Origin: a bacterium
GTDB lineage: Bacteria > Electryoneota > RPQS01
Assembly: GCA_016703065.1 (NCBI GenBank)
Contig: JADJCU010000001.1
Span: 124,001 to 188,000, forward strand
DNA: 64,000 nt
Direction of reading: 5' to 3'
Positions within the stretch are counted from its first letter, which is position 1; every line of letters starts with the position of its first letter. The translations under genes were made by a program, and so were the position numbers. Under the pieces are notes generated by a model, which searched no databases, had not been told where the DNA came from, and worked only from the letters and a program-made list of their open reading frames with translations. This document shows, one piece after another, positions 1-8,846 of the stretch.

Positions 1-425
1 CGCACCCGCCTTTCCAGCCATTGCGGATTACTCAGCCGACGCACCAGCCGATTGACCATCACGTCAGGGCGACGCGCAAAATCAAGATCAAGCTGTCCCG
101 CGATCAGGTGCATGTCGAGCTTTTTTCCAAAGCAACGCGCTGGCCAATACGCCAACAACAAATGCGGCACGGCATTGTATACCATCACCCGCTCAATGCG
201 CTTCCGTGAAATCTCCCGCCACAGCACCAACTCGCGCGAAATCAACCGCCCTGTTATCCGGTGCAGCCAGCGCGGCGGGACCACCCAGCGCACGCGTTCC
301 ATCGGCGGACCGGCACGATCCGATACAAAAGTAATTTCGAGGTCAGGCAGCGCTCGAAGTAGCGGCGGCAGCTTGGCCTGCAACAAGTTGTTGTTCAGCG
401 TCGTTGTGATCAGCCAGTGCCGCAC
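1..425 (-). CDS. Glycosyltransferase, N-terminal part (cut by window edge)
   Basis: A minus-strand reading frame opens with GTG at 425, 14 bases past the stop of the leucine-rich-repeat gene, and stays open for 141 codons to the window edge. It begins VRHWLITTTLNNNLLQAKLP and has the alternating beta/alpha pattern of the donor-independent half of a family 4-like (GT-B) glycosyltransferase, including the segment VMVYNAVPHLLLAYWP. The C-terminal nucleotide-sugar-binding half would lie outside the window. The plus-strand frames here are less convincing. The small gap suggests cotranscription with the upstream LRR lipoprotein gene. The acceptor and sugar cannot be inferred. The family is a judgement by eye from the fold pattern. 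Confidence 0.55.
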   Translation of the reverse strand, partial: MRHWLITTTLNNNLLQAKLPPLLRALPDLEITFVSDRAGPPMERVRWVVPPRWLHRITGRLISRELVLWREISRKRIERVMVYNAVPHLLLAYWPARCFGKKLDMHLIAGQLDLDFARRPDVMVNRLVRRLSNPQWLERRV

Positions 426-439
426 GGATTGACTCGCCG

Positions 440-1591
440 CTATTGATAGAACACTAAGACCCCACGCGCCTCAAGCTGCGGAATCCAATAGAACCGCGAA
501 CTGTCCGAGAGCGGATTGTCATAGACGTACACGCGATCGCCTGACTGCAAACCACTGTTCTCTTCCAAGGGCCGCAAGTCCTGAATGTCGTTGTTCGACA
601 ACACAACATATTCCAACATCTGCATCTGCGTGAGCGCCGTGATCGAACGAATCTGGTTGCCGCTGATTTCAAAGTCGTTCACCTGCTCAAGTCCGGAGAG
701 ATACGAGATGTCGACCAAATCGTTGTCGTGCAGATACAGCGTATACAGATTGGACATGTTTCGCAGCGGCTCCACGCTCGTGAGCTCGTTGTTCGTCAGT
801 ATTAGGATCTCCATGTCCGTCAACTGGCGAAGCGGCTCAACGTCGCGAATCCCACAGCCCTCCGCGCGCAGCGCCGACAACGAGCGCACCGATGACAAGG
901 AACCAAGGTCGCCGATCCCGGTGAACGAAATGTCCAGCGATTTCAAGTTCGTCACTGCCAGGATCGGACTGAGATCATTTACAGGATTCGATTGAATGTC
1001 GAGCTCTCGCAGCTGCCGCAAATCCGACAAGAATGACAAACTTGTGAACGAATTACCGCCAATCCACAGCGTCCGCAGTTCCGGACATGAGCGAAGCGCC
1101 TCAACGTCATTGATTCCGTTGGAGGCACACGAGAGATGCCGCAATTGCGTGTGATTCACCAACGGTGACAGACTCGGCGCGTGATTCCCCGAGTACGAAA
1201 GGTACACAAGATTGGTCAGAGGCGAAAGCGCCTCGATACTATCTACCAGATTATAGTCGAGGATCAGAGTGTCAAGCTCATACAGCCCGGCCAGCGGCGC
1301 AATATCCGCCACCATATTGACGCGCAGGTTAAGATAATTCAGGGATCGCATGCTCTCCACGCCTGACAGGTCGCGGATCCCAAATTCCGCCGCAGGCAGG
1401 CGCCGCAACCCTTGCAGTTCGCTAAGCGTAATGTCTCCAGTCGGCCTAAGCAACGCCGCTCGCACTGCGTTTTCCAGCGCTGTGTCCGCAAATGCGACCA
1501 CCTGAAGGTCCGCACTATTTTCAGCCTTATCGCGCTCGCAGCCAAGCACAGTCACCAAGAGCGCCGCCAATATCAAGGTCTTCGCAAACAT
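440..1591 (-). CDS. Leucine-rich-repeat (internalin-like) lipoprotein
   Basis: 383 residues from the ATG at 1591, chosen over an upstream in-frame start because GAGGAGGAG lies just before it and it opens directly on a lipoprotein signal (LLVTVLGC, lipid-bearing Cys18). From about residue 60 to 365 it is a run of roughly 22-residue leucine-rich repeats of the internalin type (pattern L..L..L.L..N.I.DI.PL). The protein should be anchored in the outer or inner membrane and present a curved binding surface. LRR proteins of this type usually bind proteins or glycans; no partner is indicated here. It precedes the glycosyltransferase fragment by only 14 bases. Confidence 0.85.
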   Translation of the reverse strand: MFAKTLILAALLVTVLGCERDKAENSADLQVVAFADTALENAVRAALLRPTGDITLSELQGLRRLPAAEFGIRDLSGVESMRSLNYLNLRVNMVADIAPLAGLYELDTLILDYNLVDSIEALSPLTNLVYLSYSGNHAPSLSPLVNHTQLRHLSCASNGINDVEALRSCPELRTLWIGGNSFTSLSFLSDLRQLRELDIQSNPVNDLSPILAVTNLKSLDISFTGIGDLGSLSSVRSLSALRAEGCGIRDVEPLRQLTDMEILILTNNELTSVEPLRNMSNLYTLYLHDNDLVDISYLSGLEQVNDFEISGNQIRSITALTQMQMLEYVVLSNNDIQDLRPLEENSGLQSGDRVYVYDNPLSDSSRFYWIPQLEARGVLVFYQ

Positions 1592-1650
1592 AAGCTCCTC
1601 CTCGCGGCTTGATGGACTTAATGTACGACTCGACCAAACCAAAGTCAAAG

Positions 1651-1677
1651 CCCCCGGCGGGGAGCAACCGCCGGGGG
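1651..1677 (-). terminator. Rho-independent terminator
   Basis: CCCCCGGCGG and CCGCCGGGGG form a 10-bp GC-rich stem with a short loop. Read on the minus strand it is followed by a broken T-rich stretch (CTTTGACTTTGG). It lies 27 bases after the stop of the cargo gene ending at 1705. Confidence 0.75.
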
Positions 1678-1704
1678 CCTGTCCTTCAGGGAGATCGGGT
1701 TCCC

Positions 1705-3951
1705 CTACTTGAGAAGCATCATCTTCCGCATATCCGTAAACTGCGGCGTCTCAAGACGGTAGAAGTACATACCGCTTGGCAGGCCGGTCGCGTCAAAATC
1801 GACCGTGTAGTGGCCCGCACTCTGAGCGCCGTTTACCAGACTCGCCACTTCGCGGCCCAACAGGTTGAATACCTTCAGGCTGACGTTGGCGGCTTCCGCA
1901 AGATCATACGTGATCTGCGTCGTCGGGTTGAACGGGTTCGGGTAGTTCTGGTACAACGCGAACTTCGAGACCACCGCGTTCGACGGTTCGACTTCGCTCG
2001 CCACTTCTGCGACGACCATGCGATTGCCGTCCATGTCAATCGACATCAGGCGGTACGAGTACGTCTCGCCCACCGCAACGTCCGTGTCAAGGAACTGATA
2101 GCTGCGCGAACTCGACGTCGAACCCGCGCCTGTGATTAAACCGCTGATGCTGACCCAGCCGTCGCCTTCGTGACGCTGAAGATCGAAGCCTTCGTTATTC
2201 AACTCCGAGGCCGTGCGCCAGTTCAAGACCACGCGACCGTTCGATCCGTCGGCTGTGAATGACATCAACTCCACCGGCAGCTGTAAGTCAGCCACGATGT
2301 AATCTTCGGTCTCACCGAGATTGTCATCAACGTACGTCTGCGCCGTCGTGCAATCTACGAACGGCCCGTTGCCGCCCGGCATGTCGGGTCCCGCAGACAG
2401 TAGCCGGAAGCGCAAGTAACCGTCATAACGACCCTGTCCGAGCACGCCCGGGTCGGTGAAACAGACTGTGTAATTCGTTGTCGTGTTTGCGCTCGTCGGG
2501 AAGAAAGGCTGACCTTGAACCACGCACTCCGATGCCACAATCGTATCATCGCCTTCGGCGGGAACAAGCATGTCGTCAAAGTCGCAATCCGTGTTGCCAT
2601 CTTTCCAGGCCCACAGAAAGAGCGGTGTGCCCGGAATGTATGCCGGCCCAGTCGAAATCGCGACCTCAACACACACCCGCGTGAACGGCAGCCACGAACC
2701 GTCGGACGTATTGTCCGAAGGAATGAACACGATGCCGTCGTCGCACAAGTCAACATTTACCTGGTCCGGAAACAGCTCGTGATCCACACACTCGCCAAGC
2801 CACGCAACCTGGTCCTCGGCCGCAAACACGGCATTGGCCGGGCCGCCACTCTCAGCTGTATACGTCGGATAGCACGGTTGCTCGTCGTCGCCAAGCGAAG
2901 GAAGATCACCCAAATCATAGCCTTCCGGTGAAGGCGGAATCTGACGACAGGTCATATAAACTTCCAGGCGCGATGACCACACTGTTGTAGCCCATGCGCA
3001 TTGATCCGAAAGCGCGTCGATGTCGATTTGAACGTCAAGACGCCCGTCTGTCAATGCGTCGAGCGGGACGCCAAGCCGCGTCTGGTGATTCGCCAGGTTG
3101 GCCGGAGAGTACTGATCGTCGTTAAGAATGCCGAGCAGGTACTGGTCACCGGAAATTTCGTCTATCTGGCAGTAGGACGCCTCAGCAGCCGGACCTTCGT
3201 AGCAAATGTCCACGTCGTACGAACAGATTACCAGGTACGCGGAGTCAATCGTAAAGTCGCCGCAATCCATCGCCGTGTTATCAAAGAAGTGAGCCCACGA
3301 GAAATCCTGGTTATGCCAGTTGTAGAAACCGAAGCCTACCATACTTCCGTCCTCATTCGCGGAAGGCTCTTGACAGGGCGCGCCGTCCGTCTGGAACGGT
3401 CCGTCATAGTTTGGCTCGGACGATTCCTCGTTCACCGTTTCGACGTAGACGATTTGATCGCCCTCGTAGGTGAATCCGTCTTCATGCGGCGAAGCCGGGC
3501 AAGGGTCGGTGCAAGCCAAGACCTCAAGCTCGCCGTCGCCTGCGCCTTCAATCGTCAGATAGTACGTGCCCGCTTCAAGCTGCGCGCACAAGATATGCCC
3601 CCGGTTGACGACCAGTCCGCGCGGGAATAGCTGATCACCGTCGCAGCAGCCCGTGGTCAGATACAGATGCCCCGGACCGTCATACATACTTAGGTCGAAC
3701 GAATATCCGCCCGCTTGCTGTACCAGCAACTGGAAAGTGACATCGTCCGTTACTTCGCGGCCGCAGCTACCCTCGCCATCGCCGGCATTGGCCAGAACGA
3801 TGTCGTAGAAGTAGGCAGAAGTGCTCGCAAGCGATACCTCATAGGCCGCAGAACATTCATCAAGACTGCGGGGACTTCCACGATCGCCCGCCCATGCTGC
3901 CGACAGCGCGGTCAGCATGACAATTAACCACATACGATTCAAGATTTTCAC
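1705..3951 (-). CDS. Large secreted protein with T9SS-type C-terminal sorting domain
   Basis: 748 residues from a GTG start, preceded by GGAGGAGCAT. It has a typical signal peptide (MKILNRMWLIVMLTALSAA then WAG). The centre is acidic and Cys-rich with beta-sandwich-like segments, including a part resembling GEVED domains (DLGDLPS near residue 345 and ETEDYIVADL near 555). The tail, about residues 665-748, is a classic type A sorting domain with YQNYPNPFNPTT, then LKVFNLLGREVASL, ending DMRKMMLLK. The family is exported to the periplasm by Sec and then out through the type IX system. The function of the large middle region is not recognised. Confidence 0.85.
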   Translation of the reverse strand: MKILNRMWLIVMLTALSAAWAGDRGSPRSLDECSAAYEVSLASTSAYFYDIVLANAGDGEGSCGREVTDDVTFQLLVQQAGGYSFDLSMYDGPGHLYLTTGCCDGDQLFPRGLVVNRGHILCAQLEAGTYYLTIEGAGDGELEVLACTDPCPASPHEDGFTYEGDQIVYVETVNEESSEPNYDGPFQTDGAPCQEPSANEDGSMVGFGFYNWHNQDFSWAHFFDNTAMDCGDFTIDSAYLVICSYDVDICYEGPAAEASYCQIDEISGDQYLLGILNDDQYSPANLANHQTRLGVPLDALTDGRLDVQIDIDALSDQCAWATTVWSSRLEVYMTCRQIPPSPEGYDLGDLPSLGDDEQPCYPTYTAESGGPANAVFAAEDQVAWLGECVDHELFPDQVNVDLCDDGIVFIPSDNTSDGSWLPFTRVCVEVAISTGPAYIPGTPLFLWAWKDGNTDCDFDDMLVPAEGDDTIVASECVVQGQPFFPTSANTTTNYTVCFTDPGVLGQGRYDGYLRFRLLSAGPDMPGGNGPFVDCTTAQTYVDDNLGETEDYIVADLQLPVELMSFTADGSNGRVVLNWRTASELNNEGFDLQRHEGDGWVSISGLITGAGSTSSSRSYQFLDTDVAVGETYSYRLMSIDMDGNRMVVAEVASEVEPSNAVVSKFALYQNYPNPFNPTTQITYDLAEAANVSLKVFNLLGREVASLVNGAQSAGHYTVDFDATGLPSGMYFYRLETPQFTDMRKMMLLK

Positions 3952-4298
3952 ATGCTCCTCCGATCCTCGAATATGTTACGATACCAAACTTGTTTCGTGC
4001 ATTGCGTCGCCTCCTGCACTTGCTAAGGCAGTAGGCTTTCTTGCGATCATAAGTAGATGATTTTGTTACACAAAATCGCCTTGTTATGCTATCCTACAAG
4101 TGCTCCAGAATGTACTCTCGTCAGGCTCGAACCGCAATTATTTTTCATAGCTTACATCCTCCCAGATGGGTCGTTATCTGTTTGCTATATTCTTATTATT
4201 CTGAAACTTGTGTTAACTATAATAGCTATAATCCATACCTATTCCGCACCCTAAGTTCCGCTACAACGGTCCCACTGCCAATTCAAACACCGGTCGGC
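3952..4298. other. Intergenic, AT-rich, between cargo gene and tRNA-Phe
   Basis: No gene is supported. The block from about 4130 to 4250 is AT-rich with several TATAAT-like hexamers and may carry promoters for the divergent minus-strand cargo gene. A perfect inverted repeat, GATTTTGT-TAC-ACAAAATC, occupies 4059-4077 and could be an operator. Confidence 0.4.
4059..4077. repeat. Inverted repeat, possible operator
   Basis: Two perfect 8-base arms (GATTTTGT and ACAAAATC) are separated by TAC, about 110 bases upstream of the cargo gene start. There is no GC-rich stem, so a protein-binding site is more likely than a terminator. The regulator is unknown. Confidence 0.35.
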
Positions 4299-4327
4299 TT
4301 GACTCTTGCCCCGCTCTTCGCTAAATT
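4299..4327 (+). promoter_or_regulatory. Sigma-70-type promoter of tRNA-Phe
   Basis: TTGACT at 4299-4304 and TAAATT at 4322-4327 are separated by exactly 17 bases, placing the transcription start about 8 bases before the mature tRNA. This is a good match for the -35 box and a fair match for the -10 box. Confidence 0.65.
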
Positions 4328-4341
4328 GCGCTTTCCTCTAA

Positions 4342-4414
<73 letters not shown>

Positions 4415-4419
4415 CCTCC

Positions 4420-4455
4420 AAAGGCCTGCCCATCTTCCGGGTGGGCCTTTCTCTT
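4420..4455 (+). terminator. Terminator of tRNA-Phe
   Basis: AAAGGCCTGCCC pairs with GGGTGGGCCTTT (12 bp with two G-U pairs, 7-base loop), followed by CTCTT. It starts 6 bases after the tRNA. Confidence 0.8.
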
Positions 4456-4483
4456 GCATTTTGCAAATGACCCTATTTGCTTG

Positions 4484-4523
4484 GAACCCCGCATCGCCAC
4501 GGAGAATGGACGATGCGGGGTTC
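4484..4523 (+). terminator. Second hairpin, possible backup terminator
   Basis: A perfect 13-bp inverted repeat, GAACCCCGCATCG with CGATGCGGGGTTC, has a 14-base loop and is followed by TCTGCGTTTTC. It lies 30 bases after the first tRNA terminator. The weak T-tract leaves room for another role. Confidence 0.45.
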
Positions 4524-4940
4524 TCTGCGTTTTCACCTCGGATGACCGGATAAGGCAGGTCCCAACCTGCGTTACGTGCCTAATTTAGGGCGATGACACC
4601 CCTAAAGTCAATTCAAAACATGTTCTTAGAAAAATTCTGGGGGAGTAAGCTCGCCGTGCGCAGTAATTCCTGCCCCCGTCAACCACTTGTGTCGCTGTGT
4701 TGACATAAGCCAACACATAACACCCTAAAGCGCTACTCCGACAAGACCTAAACTTCAAGCGGCCAGCGTGCCTCCTCCGCAACTCTCATCCTCTCACCCA
4801 GATTTGCGCTGCAACCAATTGACCCGATAGCTGGTCTGACTGTACAAGGCAGGGTGACCGCACCAAGCCCCCCGATAACAGAGCTGAGGCGCTGACGCGG
4901 TCTGACGCGGGACCCATGATCGCTATTGCCTCGCAATAAG
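4524..4940. other. Intergenic, no gene seen
   Basis: No reading frame with credible start, ribosome site and composition is present. Only a short tandem (CTGACGCGG twice near 4891-4911) stands out. Confidence 0.5.
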
Positions 4941-4972
4941 AAACCCCCGACTTTGACACCGGTCGGGGGTTT
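4941..4972 (-). terminator. Bidirectional terminator
   Basis: AAACCCCCGAC and GTCGGGGGTTT form an 11-bp stem, with TTTCTTATTG on the minus-strand side and CGTTTTGTT on the plus side. It ends the minus-strand lipoprotein gene whose stop is at 4993. Confidence 0.75.
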
Positions 4973-4992
4973 CGTTTTGTTATCTGGTATGG

Positions 4993-6663
4993 CTACCGTT
5001 GACTTACAACCGGAGTCTCCTTGACAAGAATCTGCGGCGGCGGTTCCGCGTGGAATAGCGCCCCGGGCGGTGCCGTGCGAATAAAACCTCCCGGTAAGAC
5101 TTGGAACTGGACAATCTCAATGGACTGCTCGTGGCCAATGATCCGGTCATACGTCTCTACGCTGGCGCGATTCACGACGCGAATGTTGAGCGGTTGCTGC
5201 GGGATGTTGTTTCCGCAATCTGACCACCAATCAACCCATACCGAGTACTCCCCTACCGGGGCGGTCTGCCAGAAAATGTTTTCCGGCGTCCCGTTCTGAT
5301 AGTTGCCGCATAGATTGTCGCGATCCAACTGTCCACCCGTGGCCGTTTCGCTGTGCCCGAAATAACACCGCTCTCCAGACGGTTCATACACCCATAAATC
5401 CAGATCGAGGTTATTCTCGTTGAACCACTGCAGCGTTACCTGCACTTCGCCGGTGCCAACCGGGATCGTAGCTTCCGGCACGCAGCCGCACGTACCGATC
5501 ACCGGCTCCGGAGCGCCGCCTTCCGACGAGAACCCGCTCCATGCAGCGGCGCAGGTCATCGTGCCATCCCACAACCGGCCGGCTGGCTGGGCAATCGTCA
5601 TCTGCCGCGCCTGCCGGCGAATATCCCCGTTATTGTCGCGGCGCTGCATACAAATCGTATACGTCCCTTGCGGCAAATACCAATACGCGGTTTCAGACAA
5701 ACCAAACTGCCCTGAACCGCAAATCGAGTGTAGGCCATGTTCCGGCAGAAAGACTTGATCCGCAGATGGATAGTGGAGCAAGTAGGTCTCGACGCACAGT
5801 GTCACAAGCTCGTCACTCGCGCTCTCGACTTCAATACAGCCCCAACCCTCCGAATTCACTCCGGGTGTGATCGATGCCGCCGCGAACCAGATCGAAAGCT
5901 CATACGTTTGCGCGCTGACTGTGCCAAACTCCTCGTCAAACGTGCCTGCAAAATTCTCGAGCTGTCCGCTGGTTGGATTGATGCGATAGAGAAAGACCTC
6001 GCGATCGCTGATATCGGCCCCATCAAGCAGCGGCAAGGTGAGCTCAACCGGATAGGCGAACACGAACCCCCCCGGCGTAAAGCGGTAGTAGTTCGATACG
6101 CGCGTTTGGCCGGAAGGTGGAGCGGCGTTCGTTGAACTGTCTCGATCGACAGAGAAGACCATCGTTGCCGTTTGGCCGTTCTCGGCGAGCGGCACGGCTC
6201 CCAGCGGCACGCGAATCTGCGCGCCGTTCCGAGTGCGGATCACGCCCGACTCATTCGAGCGAATCGCTCCCGAGGCCGCGTCCGCATTCGAGATTTCTGC
6301 GCTCAGAGTCGTCTCAGATGACCGCCCCACATTGTCATAGCCAACGACGCGCAGTACGTAGTCTCCGTCGGGAACATCGCCGCTGTTCCACTGCCACGTG
6401 CTTGAAGGACTGCTCGCAGTCGGATTCGGATCCGTATACATCGCCGTCTCGTCGATGAAGTACACAATCCGATCCAGAGCATCACCTGACGCATCGTGCG
6501 CGAACACCTCAACCGTGATGAGGCCGCTCAATTCGCCGCCCGCGCCCGGGTTAAGAATCGTGATTGTCGGATTGCCGACCGTCGGCTCCGTTGGCTCTTC
6601 TTCGCATGCACCGATGACAATCAGCAACGGCAGCGTGCAAAATGCAAGAATGTTGTGCCGCAT
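4993..6663 (-). CDS. Lipoprotein with Ig-like, ZU5-like and YfaP-like domains
   Basis: 556 residues; the ATG is preceded by AAGGAGCTGTT. A lipoprotein signal ends VIGAC (Cys20). Residues about 30-125 look like a bacterial Ig-like domain (ITILNPGAGGELSG). About 135-225 resemble a ZU5-like module (IRVPLGAV, YYRFTPGG). Near 405-500 lies a segment very like the YfaP/DUF2135 domain (VTLQWFNENNLDLDLWVYEP, then GGQLDRDNLCGNYQNGTPE). The order suggests a cell-surface structural or binding protein. A terminator follows at once, so it appears monocistronic. The domain names are family recognition by eye; the function is unknown. Confidence 0.75.
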   Translation of the reverse strand: MRHNILAFCTLPLLIVIGACEEEPTEPTVGNPTITILNPGAGGELSGLITVEVFAHDASGDALDRIVYFIDETAMYTDPNPTASSPSSTWQWNSGDVPDGDYVLRVVGYDNVGRSSETTLSAEISNADAASGAIRSNESGVIRTRNGAQIRVPLGAVPLAENGQTATMVFSVDRDSSTNAAPPSGQTRVSNYYRFTPGGFVFAYPVELTLPLLDGADISDREVFLYRINPTSGQLENFAGTFDEEFGTVSAQTYELSIWFAAASITPGVNSEGWGCIEVESASDELVTLCVETYLLHYPSADQVFLPEHGLHSICGSGQFGLSETAYWYLPQGTYTICMQRRDNNGDIRRQARQMTIAQPAGRLWDGTMTCAAAWSGFSSEGGAPEPVIGTCGCVPEATIPVGTGEVQVTLQWFNENNLDLDLWVYEPSGERCYFGHSETATGGQLDRDNLCGNYQNGTPENIFWQTAPVGEYSVWVDWWSDCGNNIPQQPLNIRVVNRASVETYDRIIGHEQSIEIVQFQVLPGGFIRTAPPGALFHAEPPPQILVKETPVVSQR

Positions 6664-6724
6664 AACAGCTCCTTAGAGTTTAGCACTCCAAGTAGAGCAA
6701 AGAGCGTGCGCATTCCTAAAACAA

Positions 6725-6752
6725 AGCGGGGCGGCCTTTCGGCCGCCCCGCT
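6725..6752 (-). terminator. Rho-independent terminator
   Basis: AGCGGGGCGGCC pairs with GGCCGCCCCGCT across a 4-base loop. On the minus strand it is followed by TTGTTTTAGG. It ends the outer-membrane protein gene whose stop is at 6777. Confidence 0.9.
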
Positions 6753-6776
6753 GCAACTGCATCTGATCTGTTCGAC

Positions 6777-7934
6777 TTACTGCTTGTCGAAGTTGATCTT
6801 GATCGACGCGCGAGTAAAGATCATGTCGTTGTAGCCCGACAGGAAGTTCGGACCATAACCGAAGAACGACGGGTGAATCGTCACGTCGCCCTGGAAACGG
6901 TTCCAACGCATCGTCGCGCCAACGTACATGTCGGTCACGCTTGACGAATACTCAGGCTTGCCCAGTTCAGATTCTTCGGTCACGCCGCGCCAATCGCGCT
7001 CGGCACCAAAGCGGCCCCAAAGCCACGGGAACAGCTCGGACTCACACCCGATGCGCCAGAAGATGTCTGACTGCGAATCGGTCGCTTCGTCGCCGCCGTC
7101 CGGCTTCATCGTCTGACCCATGCTGCGCAGACCCAGCTCGGAAATCACGAGCAGGTTTTCTTTCGGAGTCCAATTATTGCCCAAGCCCAAACGGAACATG
7201 GACGTGCTGTACTCGTGCGCCGCATCACCAATCTTGGCGTTGTCCGTGTGCATGCCGATCGCAAGGCTCGGGACAATCTTGTACGTTTCGCTGGCTTCGT
7301 GCCAGTAACGGCCCGCGAGCATGATGTCGCTCGCGCCATCGGCTTCGGCCAAAGTGTTGCCGCCGTGATCAACCGTATACGAACCCGAACGGAAGCCCAA
7401 CGACAAGTCGAGCTTCTCTTCCATCGCCGTCAAACCAAGCAACAGGCCGATTTCGCTGTACGAATCGTCAATGTCGCCGCCGTCGGCATCCGTCGCATAG
7501 CTCTTGCCCGCGAAGTGCAGGCCAACGCCGATCAGCATGTCGCCCATCGGACGGCCATACGTCACGTTCAACTTGTTGTAGCCGCCTTCGATGTCATCAA
7601 GACCCGACAGCTCACTGGCCGCAAGCATACCGTAGTTGCGGTGGTTCAGATTGTCAACCGCCAATTGAAGGACGGAAGACTCGTCGCCGAAATCATAGTT
7701 CACATAGGCCTTGTGAATGCCGTATTCCGCCGTCTCGTACGCTTCGAGGCCGGCTTGCATACCGTAGTGCTTGACCAACTGCGGCCAAACCGTGGCGTTG
7801 TACGCGTCCCGTACAATGTAATTGGCATCCGCGCCACCGATACCGATAACACGAGTGATCGTGGCGTTCGAGGTCGCCGGCAGGATCACGACTGCCAGCA
7901 GAAGTGCGACAAACAGTGTTTTACGAAGAAACAT
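6777..7934 (-). CDS. Predicted outer-membrane beta-barrel protein
   Basis: 385 residues from the ATG at 7934, preceded by AAGGAGATAAGGTAC. A longer frame exists, but the signal peptide MFLRKTLFVALLLAVVILPA starts here. The body alternates hydrophobic and polar residues with turns rich in Gly, Asn and Asp (GVGLHFAGKSYATDADGG, LDLSLGFRSGSYTVDHGG), and the end ASIKINFDKQ resembles a last barrel strand. It is not close to a named porin family by eye. It has its own promoter candidate and a strong terminator, so it is probably an abundant single-gene transcript. Confidence 0.75.
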   Translation of the reverse strand: MFLRKTLFVALLLAVVILPATSNATITRVIGIGGADANYIVRDAYNATVWPQLVKHYGMQAGLEAYETAEYGIHKAYVNYDFGDESSVLQLAVDNLNHRNYGMLAASELSGLDDIEGGYNKLNVTYGRPMGDMLIGVGLHFAGKSYATDADGGDIDDSYSEIGLLLGLTAMEEKLDLSLGFRSGSYTVDHGGNTLAEADGASDIMLAGRYWHEASETYKIVPSLAIGMHTDNAKIGDAAHEYSTSMFRLGLGNNWTPKENLLVISELGLRSMGQTMKPDGGDEATDSQSDIFWRIGCESELFPWLWGRFGAERDWRGVTEESELGKPEYSSSVTDMYVGATMRWNRFQGDVTIHPSFFGYGPNFLSGYNDMIFTRASIKINFDKQ

Positions 7935-7974
7935 GTACCTTATCTCCTTGGTTTCCCTTTGCGGAACTTGCGCA

Positions 7975-8003
7975 AATATAGAATAATCTAAGCCGAAAAG
8001 CAA
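7975..8003 (-). promoter_or_regulatory. Sigma-70-type promoter of the barrel protein
   Basis: On the minus strand, TTGCTT (8003-7998) and TATATT (7980-7975) are spaced by 17 bases, 41 bases before the start codon at 7934. Confidence 0.55.
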
Positions 8004-8376
8004 GGCGTTTGGGACCGAGTCAAGCCCAAATACTGCCTGCAATCCCTTAGAGAGTCAATAGCTTATGAACCAAACTGACTTGCGATTTGTTTCACGAACT
8101 CCGCCTCTACTCCCCGCTCCGTAACCTGAAAATATCATGAAAATACTCAACTTATCAACTTATCCACACCCAGTTGTCAGACCTCAACAACGGCTGTTAG
8201 CTTTGTGTTACTCCTCCATTTCCTGAACACCGTTCAGGAGGCATGCCCCGCCACACCCTCCATATGCCTCGCCTCTCCCGCCGACCCCCCAGCCGAATCC
8301 TCACACCCGGCACATTCTTTGCGCACTTCGGACCCATAGATTACTATTTTCTGTAGTACTGAACCTATTCGCTTTC
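8004..8376. other. Intergenic between divergent genes; one DnaA-box-like 9-mer
   Basis: This stretch separates the minus-strand barrel gene from the plus-strand receiver gene. TTATCCACA, a perfect DnaA-box match, lies at 8160-8168 beside the near-match TTATCAACT. For the plus strand, TTGCGC (8319) and TACTAT (8342), 17 bases apart, are a weak promoter candidate for the receiver gene. Nothing else is evident. Confidence 0.4.
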
Positions 8377-8745
8377 ATGCAAAAGTGCCTGGTCGTAGAC
8401 GATGACAGGGCGATGCTCGAACTGCTTGCCCAGTGTGTTAAGGAGTTAGGGTTTGAACCCATACAGGCCGAAGACGGCGACCAGGCGTGGACCGTCTTCA
8501 AGCACGATCACCCGGCGTTGGTCATTTCGGACATACATATGCCTAACCGCAACGGGCTGTTGCTCTTGAAAGACATCAAAGAGAGCGACGCCAACGTCCC
8601 CGTGATCCTGATTACCGGTTGGGTTCACTATAAGGCCGCTATCAACATGGCCCCGCCGAGACCCGAGGCCTATCTCGAAAAGCCGTTCTCGCTCGAACAG
8701 CTCCGCGACGCCATTTCAAGCGTTGCGCTGCGACAGTCCGCCTGA
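8377..8745 (+). CDS. Single-domain response regulator (CheY-like receiver)
   Basis: 122 residues forming one receiver domain and nothing more. Visible are the acidic pocket VVDDD (residues 6-10), phosphoacceptor Asp52 in ISDIHMP, Thr80 in LITG and Lys102 in EKPF. It should accept phosphate from a sensor kinase encoded elsewhere; no kinase or output domain is adjacent. The start ATG has no obvious ribosome site (CTATTCGCTTTC precedes it), so it may be leaderless or weakly translated. It is flanked by minus-strand genes and has its own terminator hairpin. Confidence 0.92.
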   Translation: MQKCLVVDDDRAMLELLAQCVKELGFEPIQAEDGDQAWTVFKHDHPALVISDIHMPNRNGLLLLKDIKESDANVPVILITGWVHYKAAINMAPPRPEAYLEKPFSLEQLRDAISSVALRQSA

Positions 8746-8791
8746 CTAATATCGAGTAAGCCGCTCCTCGTGAGAGCGGCCTCGCCATACA

Positions 8792-8823
8792 AAAAGCCCG
8801 ATGCAGAAATGCGCCGGGCTTTT
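8792..8823. terminator. Bidirectional terminator between convergent genes
   Basis: AAAAGCCCG and CGGGCTTTT pair around a 14-base loop, between the plus-strand receiver gene and the end of the minus-strand protease gene. Another hairpin-forming stretch (GCCGCT with AGCGGC) lies just before it at about 8759-8780. Confidence 0.75.
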
Positions 8824-8846
8824 GAGTTGTGACCGGAACGACAGGC

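Noticed and set aside
8160..8168. Replication origin suggested by a perfect DnaA box
   Set aside because: There is only one perfect box plus a near match, with no dnaA, dnaN or gyrase gene and no AT-rich unwinding region; a second perfect box near 35469 lies inside a coding region.
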